64,000 bases of DNA from Streptomyces maremycinicus (GTDB taxonomy: Bacteria; Actinomycetota; Actinomycetes; Streptomycetales; Streptomycetaceae): assembly GCF_001184025.1 (NCBI RefSeq), contig NZ_BBYG01000026.1, positions 40,292 through 104,291 on the forward strand, given 5' to 3'. Below, one piece after another: positions 32,860 through 40,732 of the stretch. Numbering within the stretch: the first letter of the stretch is position 1; every line of letters starts with the position of its first letter. A program made the translations under genes and the position numbers. The notes beneath the pieces are model-generated. The model made no database searches. It was not told where the DNA came from and saw nothing but the letters and a program-made list of their open reading frames with translations.

Positions 32860-34521
32860 GTGTCGGAGGCGGAGGACCGCAAGCCGCAGTCGGACGAGGC
32901 GAGGAGTGGCTTCGACCCCGAGATCACGTCCGAGTTCGCGATCCCGGCGGGGCTGGCCGCCCCCAGAACCGGCGGTGAGCCGGAGACCACGTCGGAGTTC
33001 GCCGTCCCGACCGGGCTGGACGTGAGCCCGCCCGCCGCCGCGGAGGGCGAGGGATCCGCGTTCAGCCCGCCGAGCACCTACAGCGCGCGCCAGGCCCCGA
33101 CGGCCTTCACACCGGCCGAGGGCGTGCCGGTGGTCAGCCTGATCAAGGACCTGCCCTGGCAGGACCGGATGCGCACGATGCTGCGGATGCCGGTGGCCGA
33201 CCGGCCCGCGCCGGAGCCGGGGCCGAAGGCGGAGGAGGGCGGTCCGGCCGTCCCGCGCGTGCTCGACCTGACCCTGCGCATCGGCGAGCTGCTGCTCGCG
33301 GGCGGGGAGGGCGCCGAGGACGTGGAGGCCGCGATGTTCGCGGTCTGCCGCTCGTACGGGCTCGACCGCTGCGAACCGAACGTCACCTTCACCCTGCTGT
33401 CGATCTCGTACCAGCCGTCCCTCGTGGAGGACCCGGTGACGGCGTCCCGGACGGTCCGCCGCCGGGGCACCGACTACACGCGCCTGGCGGCCGTCTTCCG
33501 GCTCGTGGACGACCTCAGCGACCCGGAGAGCCACCTCTCCCTGGAGGAGGCCTACCGGCGGCTCGCGGAGATGCGCCGCAACCGGCATCCGTACCCCGGC
33601 TGGGTGCTGACCTCGGCGAGCGGGCTGCTCGCCGGCGCGGCCTCGGTGCTGGTCGGCGGCGACCTGGTCGTGTTCGTGGCGGCGGCGCTCGGCGCGATGC
33701 TCGGTGACCGGCTGGCGTGGCTCTGCGCGGGGCGCGGGCTGCCGGAGTTCTACCAGTTCCTGGTCGCCGCGATGCCGCCGGCCGCGATAGGCATCGCGCT
33801 GACCCTGGGGCACGTCGACGTGAAGGCGTCCGCGGTCATCACCGGTGGGCTGTTCGCGCTGCTCCCGGGACGGGCGCTGGTGGCGGGCGTCCAGGACGGC
33901 CTGACCGGCTTCTACATCACCGCGGCCGCGCGTCTGCTGGAGGTCATGTACTTCTTCGTGGGCATCGTGGTGGGCGTGCTGGTGATGCTCTACGTCGGAG
34001 TGCAGCTCGGCGCGCATCTCAATCCGGACGCGGCCCTGGGCATCACCGAGCGGCCGCTGTGGCAGATCGGCGCGTCGATGCTGCTGTCGTTGACCTTCGC
34101 GGTGCTGCTCCAGCAGGAACGGTCCACCGTGCTGGCCGTCACGCTGAACGGCGGCGTGGCGTGGTCGGTGTACGGCGCGATGCACTACGCCGGGGAGATC
34201 TCGCCGGTCGCCTCCACGGCCGTCGCGGCGGGCGTGGTGGGTCTGTTCGGGCAGTTGCTCTCGCGCTACCGCTTCGCCTCCGCCCTGCCGTACACGACGG
34301 CGGCGATCGGGCCCCTGCTGCCGGGCTCGGCGACCTACTTCGGGCTGCTGGCCATCGCGCAGAACGAGGTGGACGCGGGCCTGGTGTCGATCACCAAGGC
34401 GGCGGCGCTGGCCATGGCCATCGCGATCGGCGTGAACCTCGGATCCGAGATCTCGCGGCTGTTCCTGCGGATCGGCTCCGCCGAGAAGCGGCGGGCCGCC
34501 AAGCGGACGCGGGGCTTCTGA
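32860..34521 (+). CDS. Threonine/serine exporter (ThrE) family membrane protein
   Basis: Single-chain ThrE of 553 residues: a cytoplasmic N-terminal hydrolase-like domain (about 125-250, LDLTLRIGELLLAGGEGAEDVEAAM and CEPNVTFTLLSISY) followed by about ten membrane helices (250-530). C. glutamicum ThrE exports Thr and Ser; here the substrate is inferred. The first ~120 residues are an extra disordered tail containing two copies of TSEFA[IV]P[AT]GL (residues about 23-32 and 44-53). GTG 32860 follows GGGAG by about 10 nt. Confidence 0.88.
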   Translation: MSEAEDRKPQSDEARSGFDPEITSEFAIPAGLAAPRTGGEPETTSEFAVPTGLDVSPPAAAEGEGSAFSPPSTYSARQAPTAFTPAEGVPVVSLIKDLPWQDRMRTMLRMPVADRPAPEPGPKAEEGGPAVPRVLDLTLRIGELLLAGGEGAEDVEAAMFAVCRSYGLDRCEPNVTFTLLSISYQPSLVEDPVTASRTVRRRGTDYTRLAAVFRLVDDLSDPESHLSLEEAYRRLAEMRRNRHPYPGWVLTSASGLLAGAASVLVGGDLVVFVAAALGAMLGDRLAWLCAGRGLPEFYQFLVAAMPPAAIGIALTLGHVDVKASAVITGGLFALLPGRALVAGVQDGLTGFYITAAARLLEVMYFFVGIVVGVLVMLYVGVQLGAHLNPDAALGITERPLWQIGASMLLSLTFAVLLQQERSTVLAVTLNGGVAWSVYGAMHYAGEISPVASTAVAAGVVGLFGQLLSRYRFASALPYTTAAIGPLLPGSATYFGLLAIAQNEVDAGLVSITKAAALAMAIAIGVNLGSEISRLFLRIGSAEKRRAAKRTRGF

Positions 34522-34543
34522 GCCCCGCGCCCCTCCCCCGGGT

Positions 34544-35587
34544 CTAGTAGCCCTGCCCCTGGCCCTGGTTGTCGTAGGGGTAGCGGCCGTTCTGCGGAGC
34601 CCCGTACGGCTGCTGCTGGGGCTGCGGCTGCTGCGGCCAGTCGTCCTGGGGGTACTGCTGCTGCGGGTACGGCTGCTGCTGGCCGTAGTAGTCCTGCTGC
34701 CCGCCCGGGTGTTGCCCCTGGTTCTGGCCCTGACCCTGGCCGCCCTGGCCCTGGTGCTGACCCTGACCCTGACCCTGACCCTGGCCCTGGCCCTGCGGGT
34801 GTCCCTGGTGGCGGCCCTGGTTGCCGTACCGGTACTGCTCGTCGTACTGGTCGATCCGGCGGAGCTGGGTCGTCGCGTCGTCCATGACCGGGGCCTGCTG
34901 GTGCGGCCGCTGCTCGTGCGGCTGGTGCTGTCCGGGAGTGTGCGACGAGGGCTCCTGGGGGTCCTTCTTGGCCTTCGAGCGGGCCCGCAGGAACTCGATG
35001 ATGATCGGGACCACGGAGACGAGGACGATCAGGATGAGGATCGCCTCGATGTTCTTCTTGACGAAGTCGATGTTGCCCAGCCAGGAACCGAGCAGCGTGA
35101 CACCCGCGCCCCACAGGACGCCGCCGATGACGTTGAAGACCAGGAACGAGCGGTACCGCATGCCGCTGACGCCGGCGATGATCGGCGTGAACGTCCGCAC
35201 GATGGGCACGAAGCGGGCCAGGACCAGGGACTTCGGGCCGTACTTCTCGAAGAACTCGTGCGCCTTGGTGACGTTCTCCTGCTTGAACAGGCGGGAGTCC
35301 GGCCGGTTGAAGAGCGACGGCCCGACCTTCTTGCCGAACATGTAGCCCGCCTGGTCGCCCAGGATCGCGGCGACGCAGATCAGCGCGACCGCACCCCACA
35401 GGGGGAAGTCCAGCTGGTTCGACGTGATCAGCAGACCGGCGGTGAACAGCAGGGAGTCGCCCGGCAGGAAGAACCCGATCAGCAGGCCGGACTCCGCGAA
35501 GACGATGAGCAACAGGCCCCAGAGACCGAAGTTGTCGAGCAGGTAATTGGGGTCCAGCCAGCTCGGTCCGAGGGCGATCGTCGTCAC
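34544..35587 (-). CDS. DedA family membrane protein with Gln/Gly-repeat tail
   Basis: DedA/SNARE-associated proteins are membrane transporters implicated in lipid-carrier recycling and envelope stability. The core (about residues 1-215) has FAESGLLIGFFLPGDSLLF, GDQAGYMFGKKVG and the conserved ARFVPIVRTFTPIIAGVSGM. The C-terminal ~125 residues are cytoplasmic, rich in Gln, Gly, Tyr, Pro and His, with long (GQ)n runs. GTG 35587 has AGGAG 9 nt upstream; in-frame ATG 35629 and earlier codons lack one. The product is 347 residues. Confidence 0.92.
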   Translation of the reverse strand: MTTIALGPSWLDPNYLLDNFGLWGLLLIVFAESGLLIGFFLPGDSLLFTAGLLITSNQLDFPLWGAVALICVAAILGDQAGYMFGKKVGPSLFNRPDSRLFKQENVTKAHEFFEKYGPKSLVLARFVPIVRTFTPIIAGVSGMRYRSFLVFNVIGGVLWGAGVTLLGSWLGNIDFVKKNIEAILILIVLVSVVPIIIEFLRARSKAKKDPQEPSSHTPGQHQPHEQRPHQQAPVMDDATTQLRRIDQYDEQYRYGNQGRHQGHPQGQGQGQGQGQGQHQGQGGQGQGQNQGQHPGGQQDYYGQQQPYPQQQYPQDDWPQQPQPQQQPYGAPQNGRYPYDNQGQGQGY

Positions 35588-35728
35588 GGTTCCGGGCTCC
35601 TGAGGGGTGGGAGAAGGTACGGCGTCCATGGTGCAGCCGCACAAAGCTATCAACGCAATGTGTCCGCCCCAGGTTCCACGCATGCCTCCGGGATGCACTG
35701 TGGGCCCGCTGGGACGAAGCTGTGAGCC

Positions 35729-36094
35729 ATGGGCATCGAAGACTACGGCGGCGGGCAGGGCCCCGAGCCGGACGTACTGGTCGTCACCACCAACGACGTA
35801 CCCGGGTTCCGGGTGCAGCGGGTCCTCGGCGAGGTCTTCGGGCTGACCGTGCGCTCACGGCACCTGGGCAGCCAGATCGGCGCCGGCCTCAAGTCGATGA
35901 TCGGCGGTGAGCTGAAGGGTCTGACGAAAACCCTCGTCGAGACCCGCAACCAGGCCATGGAACGCCTCGTCGAGCAGGCACGCGCGCGGGGAGCCAACGG
36001 CGTGCTGATGTTCCGCTTCGACGTGACGGAGGCGGCGGAGGTGGGCACGGAGGTGTGCGCCTACGGGACCGCGGTGGTCCTGGTCCCGGAGTGA
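35729..36094 (+). CDS. YbjQ/UPF0145 family protein
   Basis: A 121-residue YbjQ-type protein; the family forms pentamers and is loosely called heavy-metal binding. TTNDVPGFRVQRVLGEVFGLTVRSR, the GLTKTLVETRNQAMERLVEQARARGANGVL helix-strand and the C-terminal VCAYGTAVVL are characteristic. No membrane segment or metal-binding Cys cluster is apparent (a single Cys near residue 111). It is monocistronic between dedA (divergent) and tipA (convergent). Confidence 0.88.
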   Translation: MGIEDYGGGQGPEPDVLVVTTNDVPGFRVQRVLGEVFGLTVRSRHLGSQIGAGLKSMIGGELKGLTKTLVETRNQAMERLVEQARARGANGVLMFRFDVTEAAEVGTEVCAYGTAVVLVPE

Positions 36095-36235
36095 CGCCCG
36101 GCCGGGTCCCCGCCTGACCGCGAGGACCCGCCAGGGCCTGCCAGGTCCCTCCAAGGCCTGGGACGGCCCGACAGGGCCTGCGGGGACCCGCCAGGGCCGT
36201 CCTGCGCCGTCCTTCCGCCCGGCCCGCGACCCGTC

Positions 36236-36997
36236 CTACGCCGTGCGGCGGGCCGCGTTCGCCCTGATCGCCTCCTCGAGGTGCTCGGCGAGGCCCGGCC
36301 GCATCGCGTCGTAGAACGCCTTGAAGCGCTCGTCGGAGACGTACATCTCCCCCAGACAGCGGTGCATGTCGTACGGGCAGTCGTAGAACCACCTGCCGAT
36401 GTGCTGCCGGTGTTCCTCGGCCATGTCCATGGCCGCCACCCCGGCCGGCGGCTCACCGTCGGCCATCAGGCCCGCGTAGCGCTCGCTCCAGTCGGCGACC
36501 TCGGCCTGGAGACGCTTCCAGTCCTCCTTGGTGTAGCGGGCGGCGCGGCGCTGCGACTCCGCGTAGGCCTCGGTGCCGCCCCAGCGCTGCTCCGCCTCCT
36601 CGGCGTACCGCTCGGGGTCCTTGTCGCCGAAGACCTCGAACCTCTCCTCGGGTGTGAGGTCGATACCCATCTCGCGTGCCTCCATCGCGTGTTCCACGGC
36701 CGCGGCCATCTTCTCCAGCTGCTCGATCCGGGCGGTCAGCAGTTCGTACTGGCGGCGCAGATGCGCTCGCGGGTCGGCCGCCGGATCGTCGAGCAGGGCC
36801 GCGACGTCCTCGAGCGGGAAGCCGAGCTCGCGGTAGAACAGGATCCGCTGGAGCCGGTCGAGGTCGGCGTCGTCGTAACGCCGGTGCCCCGCGTGGCTGC
36901 GCCCGCCGGGGACGAGCAGACCGATGTCGTCGTAATGGTGCAGCGTGCGCACCGTGACACCGGCGAATCCGGCGACCTGTCCTACGGAGTAGCCCAC
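36236..36997 (-). CDS. tipA: MerR-family thiopeptide-responsive regulator TipA (long form)
   Basis: The N-terminal MerR winged helix (YSVGQVAGFAGVTVRTLHHYDDIGLL) is followed by a coiled coil and the TipAS antibiotic-recognition domain (residues 110-253), ending LGEMYVSDERFKAFYDAM. At 253 residues from GTG 36997 it matches TipAL. In S. lividans TipAL is activated by covalent binding of thiopeptides such as thiostrepton. An internal ribosome site gives the short form TipAS. The promoter has a MerR-type 19-bp spacer. Sequence recall of TipA is strong over the whole length; the C-terminal third is most diverged. Confidence 0.95.
   Translation of the reverse strand: MGYSVGQVAGFAGVTVRTLHHYDDIGLLVPGGRSHAGHRRYDDADLDRLQRILFYRELGFPLEDVAALLDDPAADPRAHLRRQYELLTARIEQLEKMAAAVEHAMEAREMGIDLTPEERFEVFGDKDPERYAEEAEQRWGGTEAYAESQRRAARYTKEDWKRLQAEVADWSERYAGLMADGEPPAGVAAMDMAEEHRQHIGRWFYDCPYDMHRCLGEMYVSDERFKAFYDAMRPGLAEHLEEAIRANAARRTA
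36668..36683 (-). promoter_or_regulatory. Internal ribosome-binding site and start for TipAS
   Basis: On the coding strand GGAGG (36683-36679) is followed after 8 nt by an in-frame ATG (36670-36668), encoding MGIDLTPEERFEVFG. Translation from here gives 144 residues, the size of TipAS, the independently made ligand-binding form known in S. lividans. Confidence 0.85.
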
Positions 36998-37027
36998 TTC
37001 GTCCGCTCCTTCCTCGGTACGCGCTCC

Positions 37028-37058
37028 ACGGTGCGTCCTGACGTCACGTGAGGTGCAA
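37028..37058 (-). promoter_or_regulatory. tipA promoter with 19-bp spacer and inverted repeat
   Basis: Read on the minus strand, -35 TTGCAC (37058-37053) and -10 CACCGT (37033-37028) are 19 bp apart. The spacer holds the imperfect palindrome CCTCACGTGACGTCAGG (37053-37037). This closely parallels the published ptipA promoter (TTGCAC, a CCTCACG...GTGAGG repeat, CAGCGT). MerR proteins activate such over-long promoters by distorting the DNA. Confidence 0.85.
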
Positions 37059-37093
37059 GGCGATTCGGCCGCGGTGGCCGCCGTCCGGATGTC

Positions 37094-38407
37094 ATGTCCG
37101 TTTTGCCCGCTTATCGTGAGCCCGTGGCCCAGGACACCGCACAGCAGCAGCCCAGCGTTCCGGCGCACCCGGCACGAGCCCTGCTGCCGTCGATCCTGCC
37201 CGCTCTCGTCATCGGCGTGCTGGCGAGCCTCGTGCTCCTGCTGGTGGAGGGGGCGGCCGAGCAGCTCCAGGACGTGCTGTGGCAGAACCTTCCGGACGCG
37301 CTGGGTGTGGGCAGGTACTCGGTCCTCTGGATGATGGTCATGCTCGTCTCGACCGGCGTGCTGGTGGGGCTGGTGGTGTGGAAGGTGCCGGGGCACGCAG
37401 GTCCCGACCCGGCCACGATGGGGCTGGACGCGCGCGTGCTGCCGCCGGTGGTCCTCCCCGGGCTGCTGGTGGCGACCGCGCTGATGCTGGCGGGCGGGCC
37501 GAGCCTGGGCCCGGAGAACCCGATCATCGCGGTGAACGTGGCGGTCGTCTTCTGGCTGGGCCACCGGCTCCGCCCGCGGACGCCGGGCGAGGCGTGGGTC
37601 GTCCTCGCGGAGGCGGCGACCATCGGCGCGCTGTTCGGTACGCCGGTGGCGGCGGCGCTGCTGATCTCCGAGGCGCTGGCGGGGCGCCAGACCAGGGGTC
37701 CGCTGTGGGACAGCGTCTTCGCGCCGCTGGTCGCCGCCGCGGCGGGCGCGATGACGACCACTCTGGTGGCCCATCCGAGCTTCGACATGCATCTGCCGCC
37801 GTTCGGACAGCCCGGCTGGGACGATCTGCTGGCGGCGGTCGTGGTCGCGTCGGCGGGCGCGCTGCTCGGCATGTGCGGCGTCTACGCCTTCCCGTACCTG
37901 CACCGCGCGTTCTCGCGGCTGCGGCACCCGATGCTGATCCTGCCGGCCGGCGGGGTCGTGCTGGGGCTGCTGGCGGCCGTGGGCGGCCATCTGACGCTCT
38001 TCAAGGGGCTGGACGAGGTCGCGGAGCTCTCCGCCGACCCCGACGGCTGGACGGCCGGGCAGTTCGCCACCATGACGGTGGTGAAGATGGCCGCGCTGGT
38101 CGTCGCCGCGACCTCCGGTTTCCGGGGCGGGCGCATCTTCCCGGCCGTGTTCGTGGGCTCCGCCCTCGGCCTCACCGCCCACGCGCTCGTGCCGGGCGTC
38201 CATCCGGCGGTGGGCGTGGCCACGGGCGTGCTGGGCGTCCTGCTGGCCATCACCCGCCAGGGCTGGGTGAGCCTTTTCGTCGCGGCCGTCCTGGTCGCCT
38301 CGCCCTCGATCATCGCGCTGCTGTGCATCGCCTCGCTGCCGGCCTGGCTGCTGGTGACGGGACGGCCGCAGATGCAGTTGCGCGAGGACGGAACTCCGGT
38401 CCGCTGA
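37094..38407 (+). CDS. ClC-type chloride channel/antiporter family protein
   Basis: A 437-residue membrane protein with about ten to eleven helices and ClC signatures: GPSLGPENP (E141, the gating-glutamate position), GTPVAAALLISEAL and GFRGGRIFPAVFVG (the GxFxP anion-binding loop). It may conduct Cl- or exchange Cl- for H+. The start is ATG 37094 or GTG 37124 (MAQDT), both with weak ribosome sites. It is divergent from tipA and 29 bp upstream of glutamate decarboxylase, so the two are probably co-transcribed. Confidence 0.85.
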   Translation: MSVLPAYREPVAQDTAQQQPSVPAHPARALLPSILPALVIGVLASLVLLLVEGAAEQLQDVLWQNLPDALGVGRYSVLWMMVMLVSTGVLVGLVVWKVPGHAGPDPATMGLDARVLPPVVLPGLLVATALMLAGGPSLGPENPIIAVNVAVVFWLGHRLRPRTPGEAWVVLAEAATIGALFGTPVAAALLISEALAGRQTRGPLWDSVFAPLVAAAAGAMTTTLVAHPSFDMHLPPFGQPGWDDLLAAVVVASAGALLGMCGVYAFPYLHRAFSRLRHPMLILPAGGVVLGLLAAVGGHLTLFKGLDEVAELSADPDGWTAGQFATMTVVKMAALVVAATSGFRGGRIFPAVFVGSALGLTAHALVPGVHPAVGVATGVLGVLLAITRQGWVSLFVAAVLVASPSIIALLCIASLPAWLLVTGRPQMQLREDGTPVR

Positions 38408-38436
38408 CACCCGTTCGATCCTTCAGGAGGCAGTCC

Positions 38437-39843
38437 ATGCCGTTGCACAAAGGTCCCCAGAAGCCCGACGAGCGCCCCTTGTCCGTCAACCCCTTCTACG
38501 GCGAGGCGAATCCGGTCAGCGGCATGCTGGAGGCGCCGCCCAAGCACCGGCTGCCGGACGGCCCGACCCCACCGAGCGCGGCGTACCAGCTGGTGCACGA
38601 CGAGCTGATGCTGGACGGCAACTCACGGCTCAACCTGGCCACCTTCGTCACCACCTGGATGGAGCCGCAGGCCGGTCTCCTGATGGCGGAGTGCCGGGAC
38701 AAGAACATGATCGACAAGGACGAGTACCCGCGCACCGCCGAGCTGGAGCGGCGCTGTGTGGCGATGCTCGCCGACCTGTGGAACGCGCCCGACCCGTCGG
38801 CGGCCGTGGGCTGTTCGACGACCGGTTCGAGCGAGGCGTGCATGCTCGCCGGGATGGCGCTGAAACGGCGGTGGGCGCAGCGTGCGGGCGACCGCTACCC
38901 GGGGGCCCGGCCGAATCTCGTGATGGGCGTCAACGTCCAGGTCTGCTGGGAGAAGTTCTGCAACTTCTGGGAGGTGGAGGCCCGGCTGGTCCCCATGGAG
39001 GGGGACCGCTTCCACCTCGACCCGCAGGCCGCGGCCGAGCTGTGCGACGAGAACACCATCGGGGTCGTCGGCATCCTCGGCTCCACCTTCGACGGGTCCT
39101 ACGAGCCGATCTCCGAGCTGTGCGCGGCACTGGACGCCCTTCAGGAGCGGACCGGACTCGACGTCCCGGTGCACGTGGACGGCGCTTCCGGCGCGATGAT
39201 CGCCCCCTTCCTCGACGAGGACCTGGTGTGGGACTTCCGTCTCGCGCGCGTGGCGTCCATCAACACCTCGGGGCACAAGTACGGGCTGGTGTACCCGGGC
39301 GTCGGCTGGGCGCTGTGGCGGGACAAGGAGGCCCTGCCGGAGGAGCTGGTCTTCCGGGTGAACTACCTGGGCGGTGACATGCCGACCTTCGCCCTCAACT
39401 TCTCGCGGCCGGGCGCCCAGGTCGTCGCGCAGTACTACACGCTGCTGCGGCTGGGCCGCGCGGGCTACCGCGCGGTGCAGCAGACCACGCGGGACGTGGC
39501 CCGGAGCATCGCCGACCGGGTGGAGGCGCTCGGCGACTTCCGGCTCCTCACCCGGGGCGACGAACTGCCGGTGTTCGCCTTCACGACGGCCCCGGACGTG
39601 ACCTCGTACGACGTCTTCGACATCTCGCGGCGGATGCGTGAGAGCGGCTGGCTGGTGCCCGCGTACACCTTCCCGCCGAACCGGGAGGATCTGTCCGTCC
39701 TGCGGGTCGTGTGCAGAAACGGCTTCTCGGAGGACCTCGCCGACCTGTTCGTGGAGGACCTCAACCGGCTGCTGCCGGAACTGCGCCGGCAGTCGGGTCC
39801 GCTGACCCGGGACAAGAGCGCGGCGACCGGGTTCCACCACTAG
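38437..39843 (+). CDS. gad: Glutamate decarboxylase
   Basis: PLP enzyme converting glutamate to GABA and consuming a cytoplasmic proton. At 468 residues it matches the GadA/GadB length. DGNSRLNLATFVTTWMEP, CSTTGSSEACMLAG and the PLP-lysine motif NTSGHKYGLVYPGVGW (Lys281) are conserved. The ATG follows a strong AGGAGG (38425-38430). In enteric bacteria the enzyme works with a Glu/GABA antiporter; none is present here, but a ClC protein precedes it. Confidence 0.95.
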   Translation: MPLHKGPQKPDERPLSVNPFYGEANPVSGMLEAPPKHRLPDGPTPPSAAYQLVHDELMLDGNSRLNLATFVTTWMEPQAGLLMAECRDKNMIDKDEYPRTAELERRCVAMLADLWNAPDPSAAVGCSTTGSSEACMLAGMALKRRWAQRAGDRYPGARPNLVMGVNVQVCWEKFCNFWEVEARLVPMEGDRFHLDPQAAAELCDENTIGVVGILGSTFDGSYEPISELCAALDALQERTGLDVPVHVDGASGAMIAPFLDEDLVWDFRLARVASINTSGHKYGLVYPGVGWALWRDKEALPEELVFRVNYLGGDMPTFALNFSRPGAQVVAQYYTLLRLGRAGYRAVQQTTRDVARSIADRVEALGDFRLLTRGDELPVFAFTTAPDVTSYDVFDISRRMRESGWLVPAYTFPPNREDLSVLRVVCRNGFSEDLADLFVEDLNRLLPELRRQSGPLTRDKSAATGFHH

Positions 39844-39930
39844 TCCGTGTCCGCGTGGCCGGGGGCACGGAAGTCCGTGTTCGCGTGGTCGGGGGCACGG
39901 AAGTCCGTGTCCGCGTGGTCGGGGGCACGG
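39841..39930. repeat. Three 30-bp tandem repeats
   Basis: Three near-identical 30-bp units (39841-39870, 39871-39900, 39901-39930) sharing GTCCGTGT[CT]CGCGTGG and GGGGGCACGG start at the stop codon of the glutamate decarboxylase gene. They lie between convergent genes. Confidence 0.9.
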
Positions 39931-39951
39931 AGCCCGGCCCCCGGCCACGCG
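39912..39951. terminator. Hairpin formed by the last 30-bp repeat
   Basis: CGCGTGGTCGGGGGC (39912-39926) pairs with GCCCCCGGCCACGCG (39937-39951) over 15 positions with one imperfect pair. The loop is 10 nt. It is placed to terminate both the gad transcript and the ABC-exporter transcript. The two upstream repeats could pair with the same right arm. Confidence 0.6.
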
Positions 39952-39970
39952 AGCCCGTCGTCCGCTCGGC

Positions 39971-40732
39971 TCAGTGGCTCATGCGGGTGAACCTGCGGAC
40001 CGCCAGGGGGAAGAAGATCGCCAGGAGGGCCAGGGGCCAGGCGACGGCCGCCCAGATGTGGGCCGCGTCGGGGCCCGCGGCGCCGAACAGGTCACGGGTC
40101 GCGGTCGCCGTCCGGGACATCGGGTTCCATTCGACGGCCGTACCCAGCCAGCCGGGCATGGAGGTCGGGGCGGCGAGGGCGTTCGAGAGGAAGCCGACCG
40201 GCCAGACGAGGATCTGCACGGCCTGTACCATCTCCGGTTTCCCGGCCACCAGCGCCAGATGGATGCCGATCCACAGCATCGCGAAGCGGAAGAGCAGGAG
40301 CAGCCCCACGGCGGCCAGGAAGGAGCCCGGGCCTCCCTGGGGACGCCAGCCGAGCGCGAGGCCGACGGCGATCAGCACGGCCAGGCCCACGGCCGACTGG
40401 AGCATGTCGGCCGCCGAACGGCCCACCAGGACCGCGCCGTCGGCCATCGGCATGGCGCGGAACCGGTCGATGACCCCCTTGTTGAGATCCTGGGTGACGG
40501 CGAGCATCGTGCCCTCCAGGCCGAAGGCCATGGTGAGCGCGAGCATGCCCGGCATCAGGTAGTCGAGGTAGTCGCCGCTCACCCCGCGGCCGCCGCCCAC
40601 CAGGTAACCGAACATCAGCAGCAGCATCACGGGAAAGACGAGCCCGACGACCAGCCGCCCCGGCTGCCGTGCCCAGTGGGCGAGTTCGCGCCGGGTCATG
40701 GTCCAGGAATCGGTCAGCGCGTACGTAGTCAC
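39971..40732 (-). CDS. ABC-2 type exporter permease (DrrB-like)
   Basis: A 253-residue ABC-2 permease with six hydrophobic helices, starting with an amphipathic WTMTRRELAHWARQPGRLVVGL segment typical of DrrB-like drug exporters. LVFPVMLLLMFGYL and FLSNALAAPTSMPGW are family-like. The GTG start overlaps the ATPase stop (GTGA), so it is coupled to its ATP-binding partner. Substrate unknown; regulation by the adjacent PadR protein suggests a toxic or phenolic compound. Confidence 0.92.
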   Translation of the reverse strand: MTTYALTDSWTMTRRELAHWARQPGRLVVGLVFPVMLLLMFGYLVGGGRGVSGDYLDYLMPGMLALTMAFGLEGTMLAVTQDLNKGVIDRFRAMPMADGAVLVGRSAADMLQSAVGLAVLIAVGLALGWRPQGGPGSFLAAVGLLLLFRFAMLWIGIHLALVAGKPEMVQAVQILVWPVGFLSNALAAPTSMPGWLGTAVEWNPMSRTATATRDLFGAAGPDAAHIWAAVAWPLALLAIFFPLAVRRFTRMSH

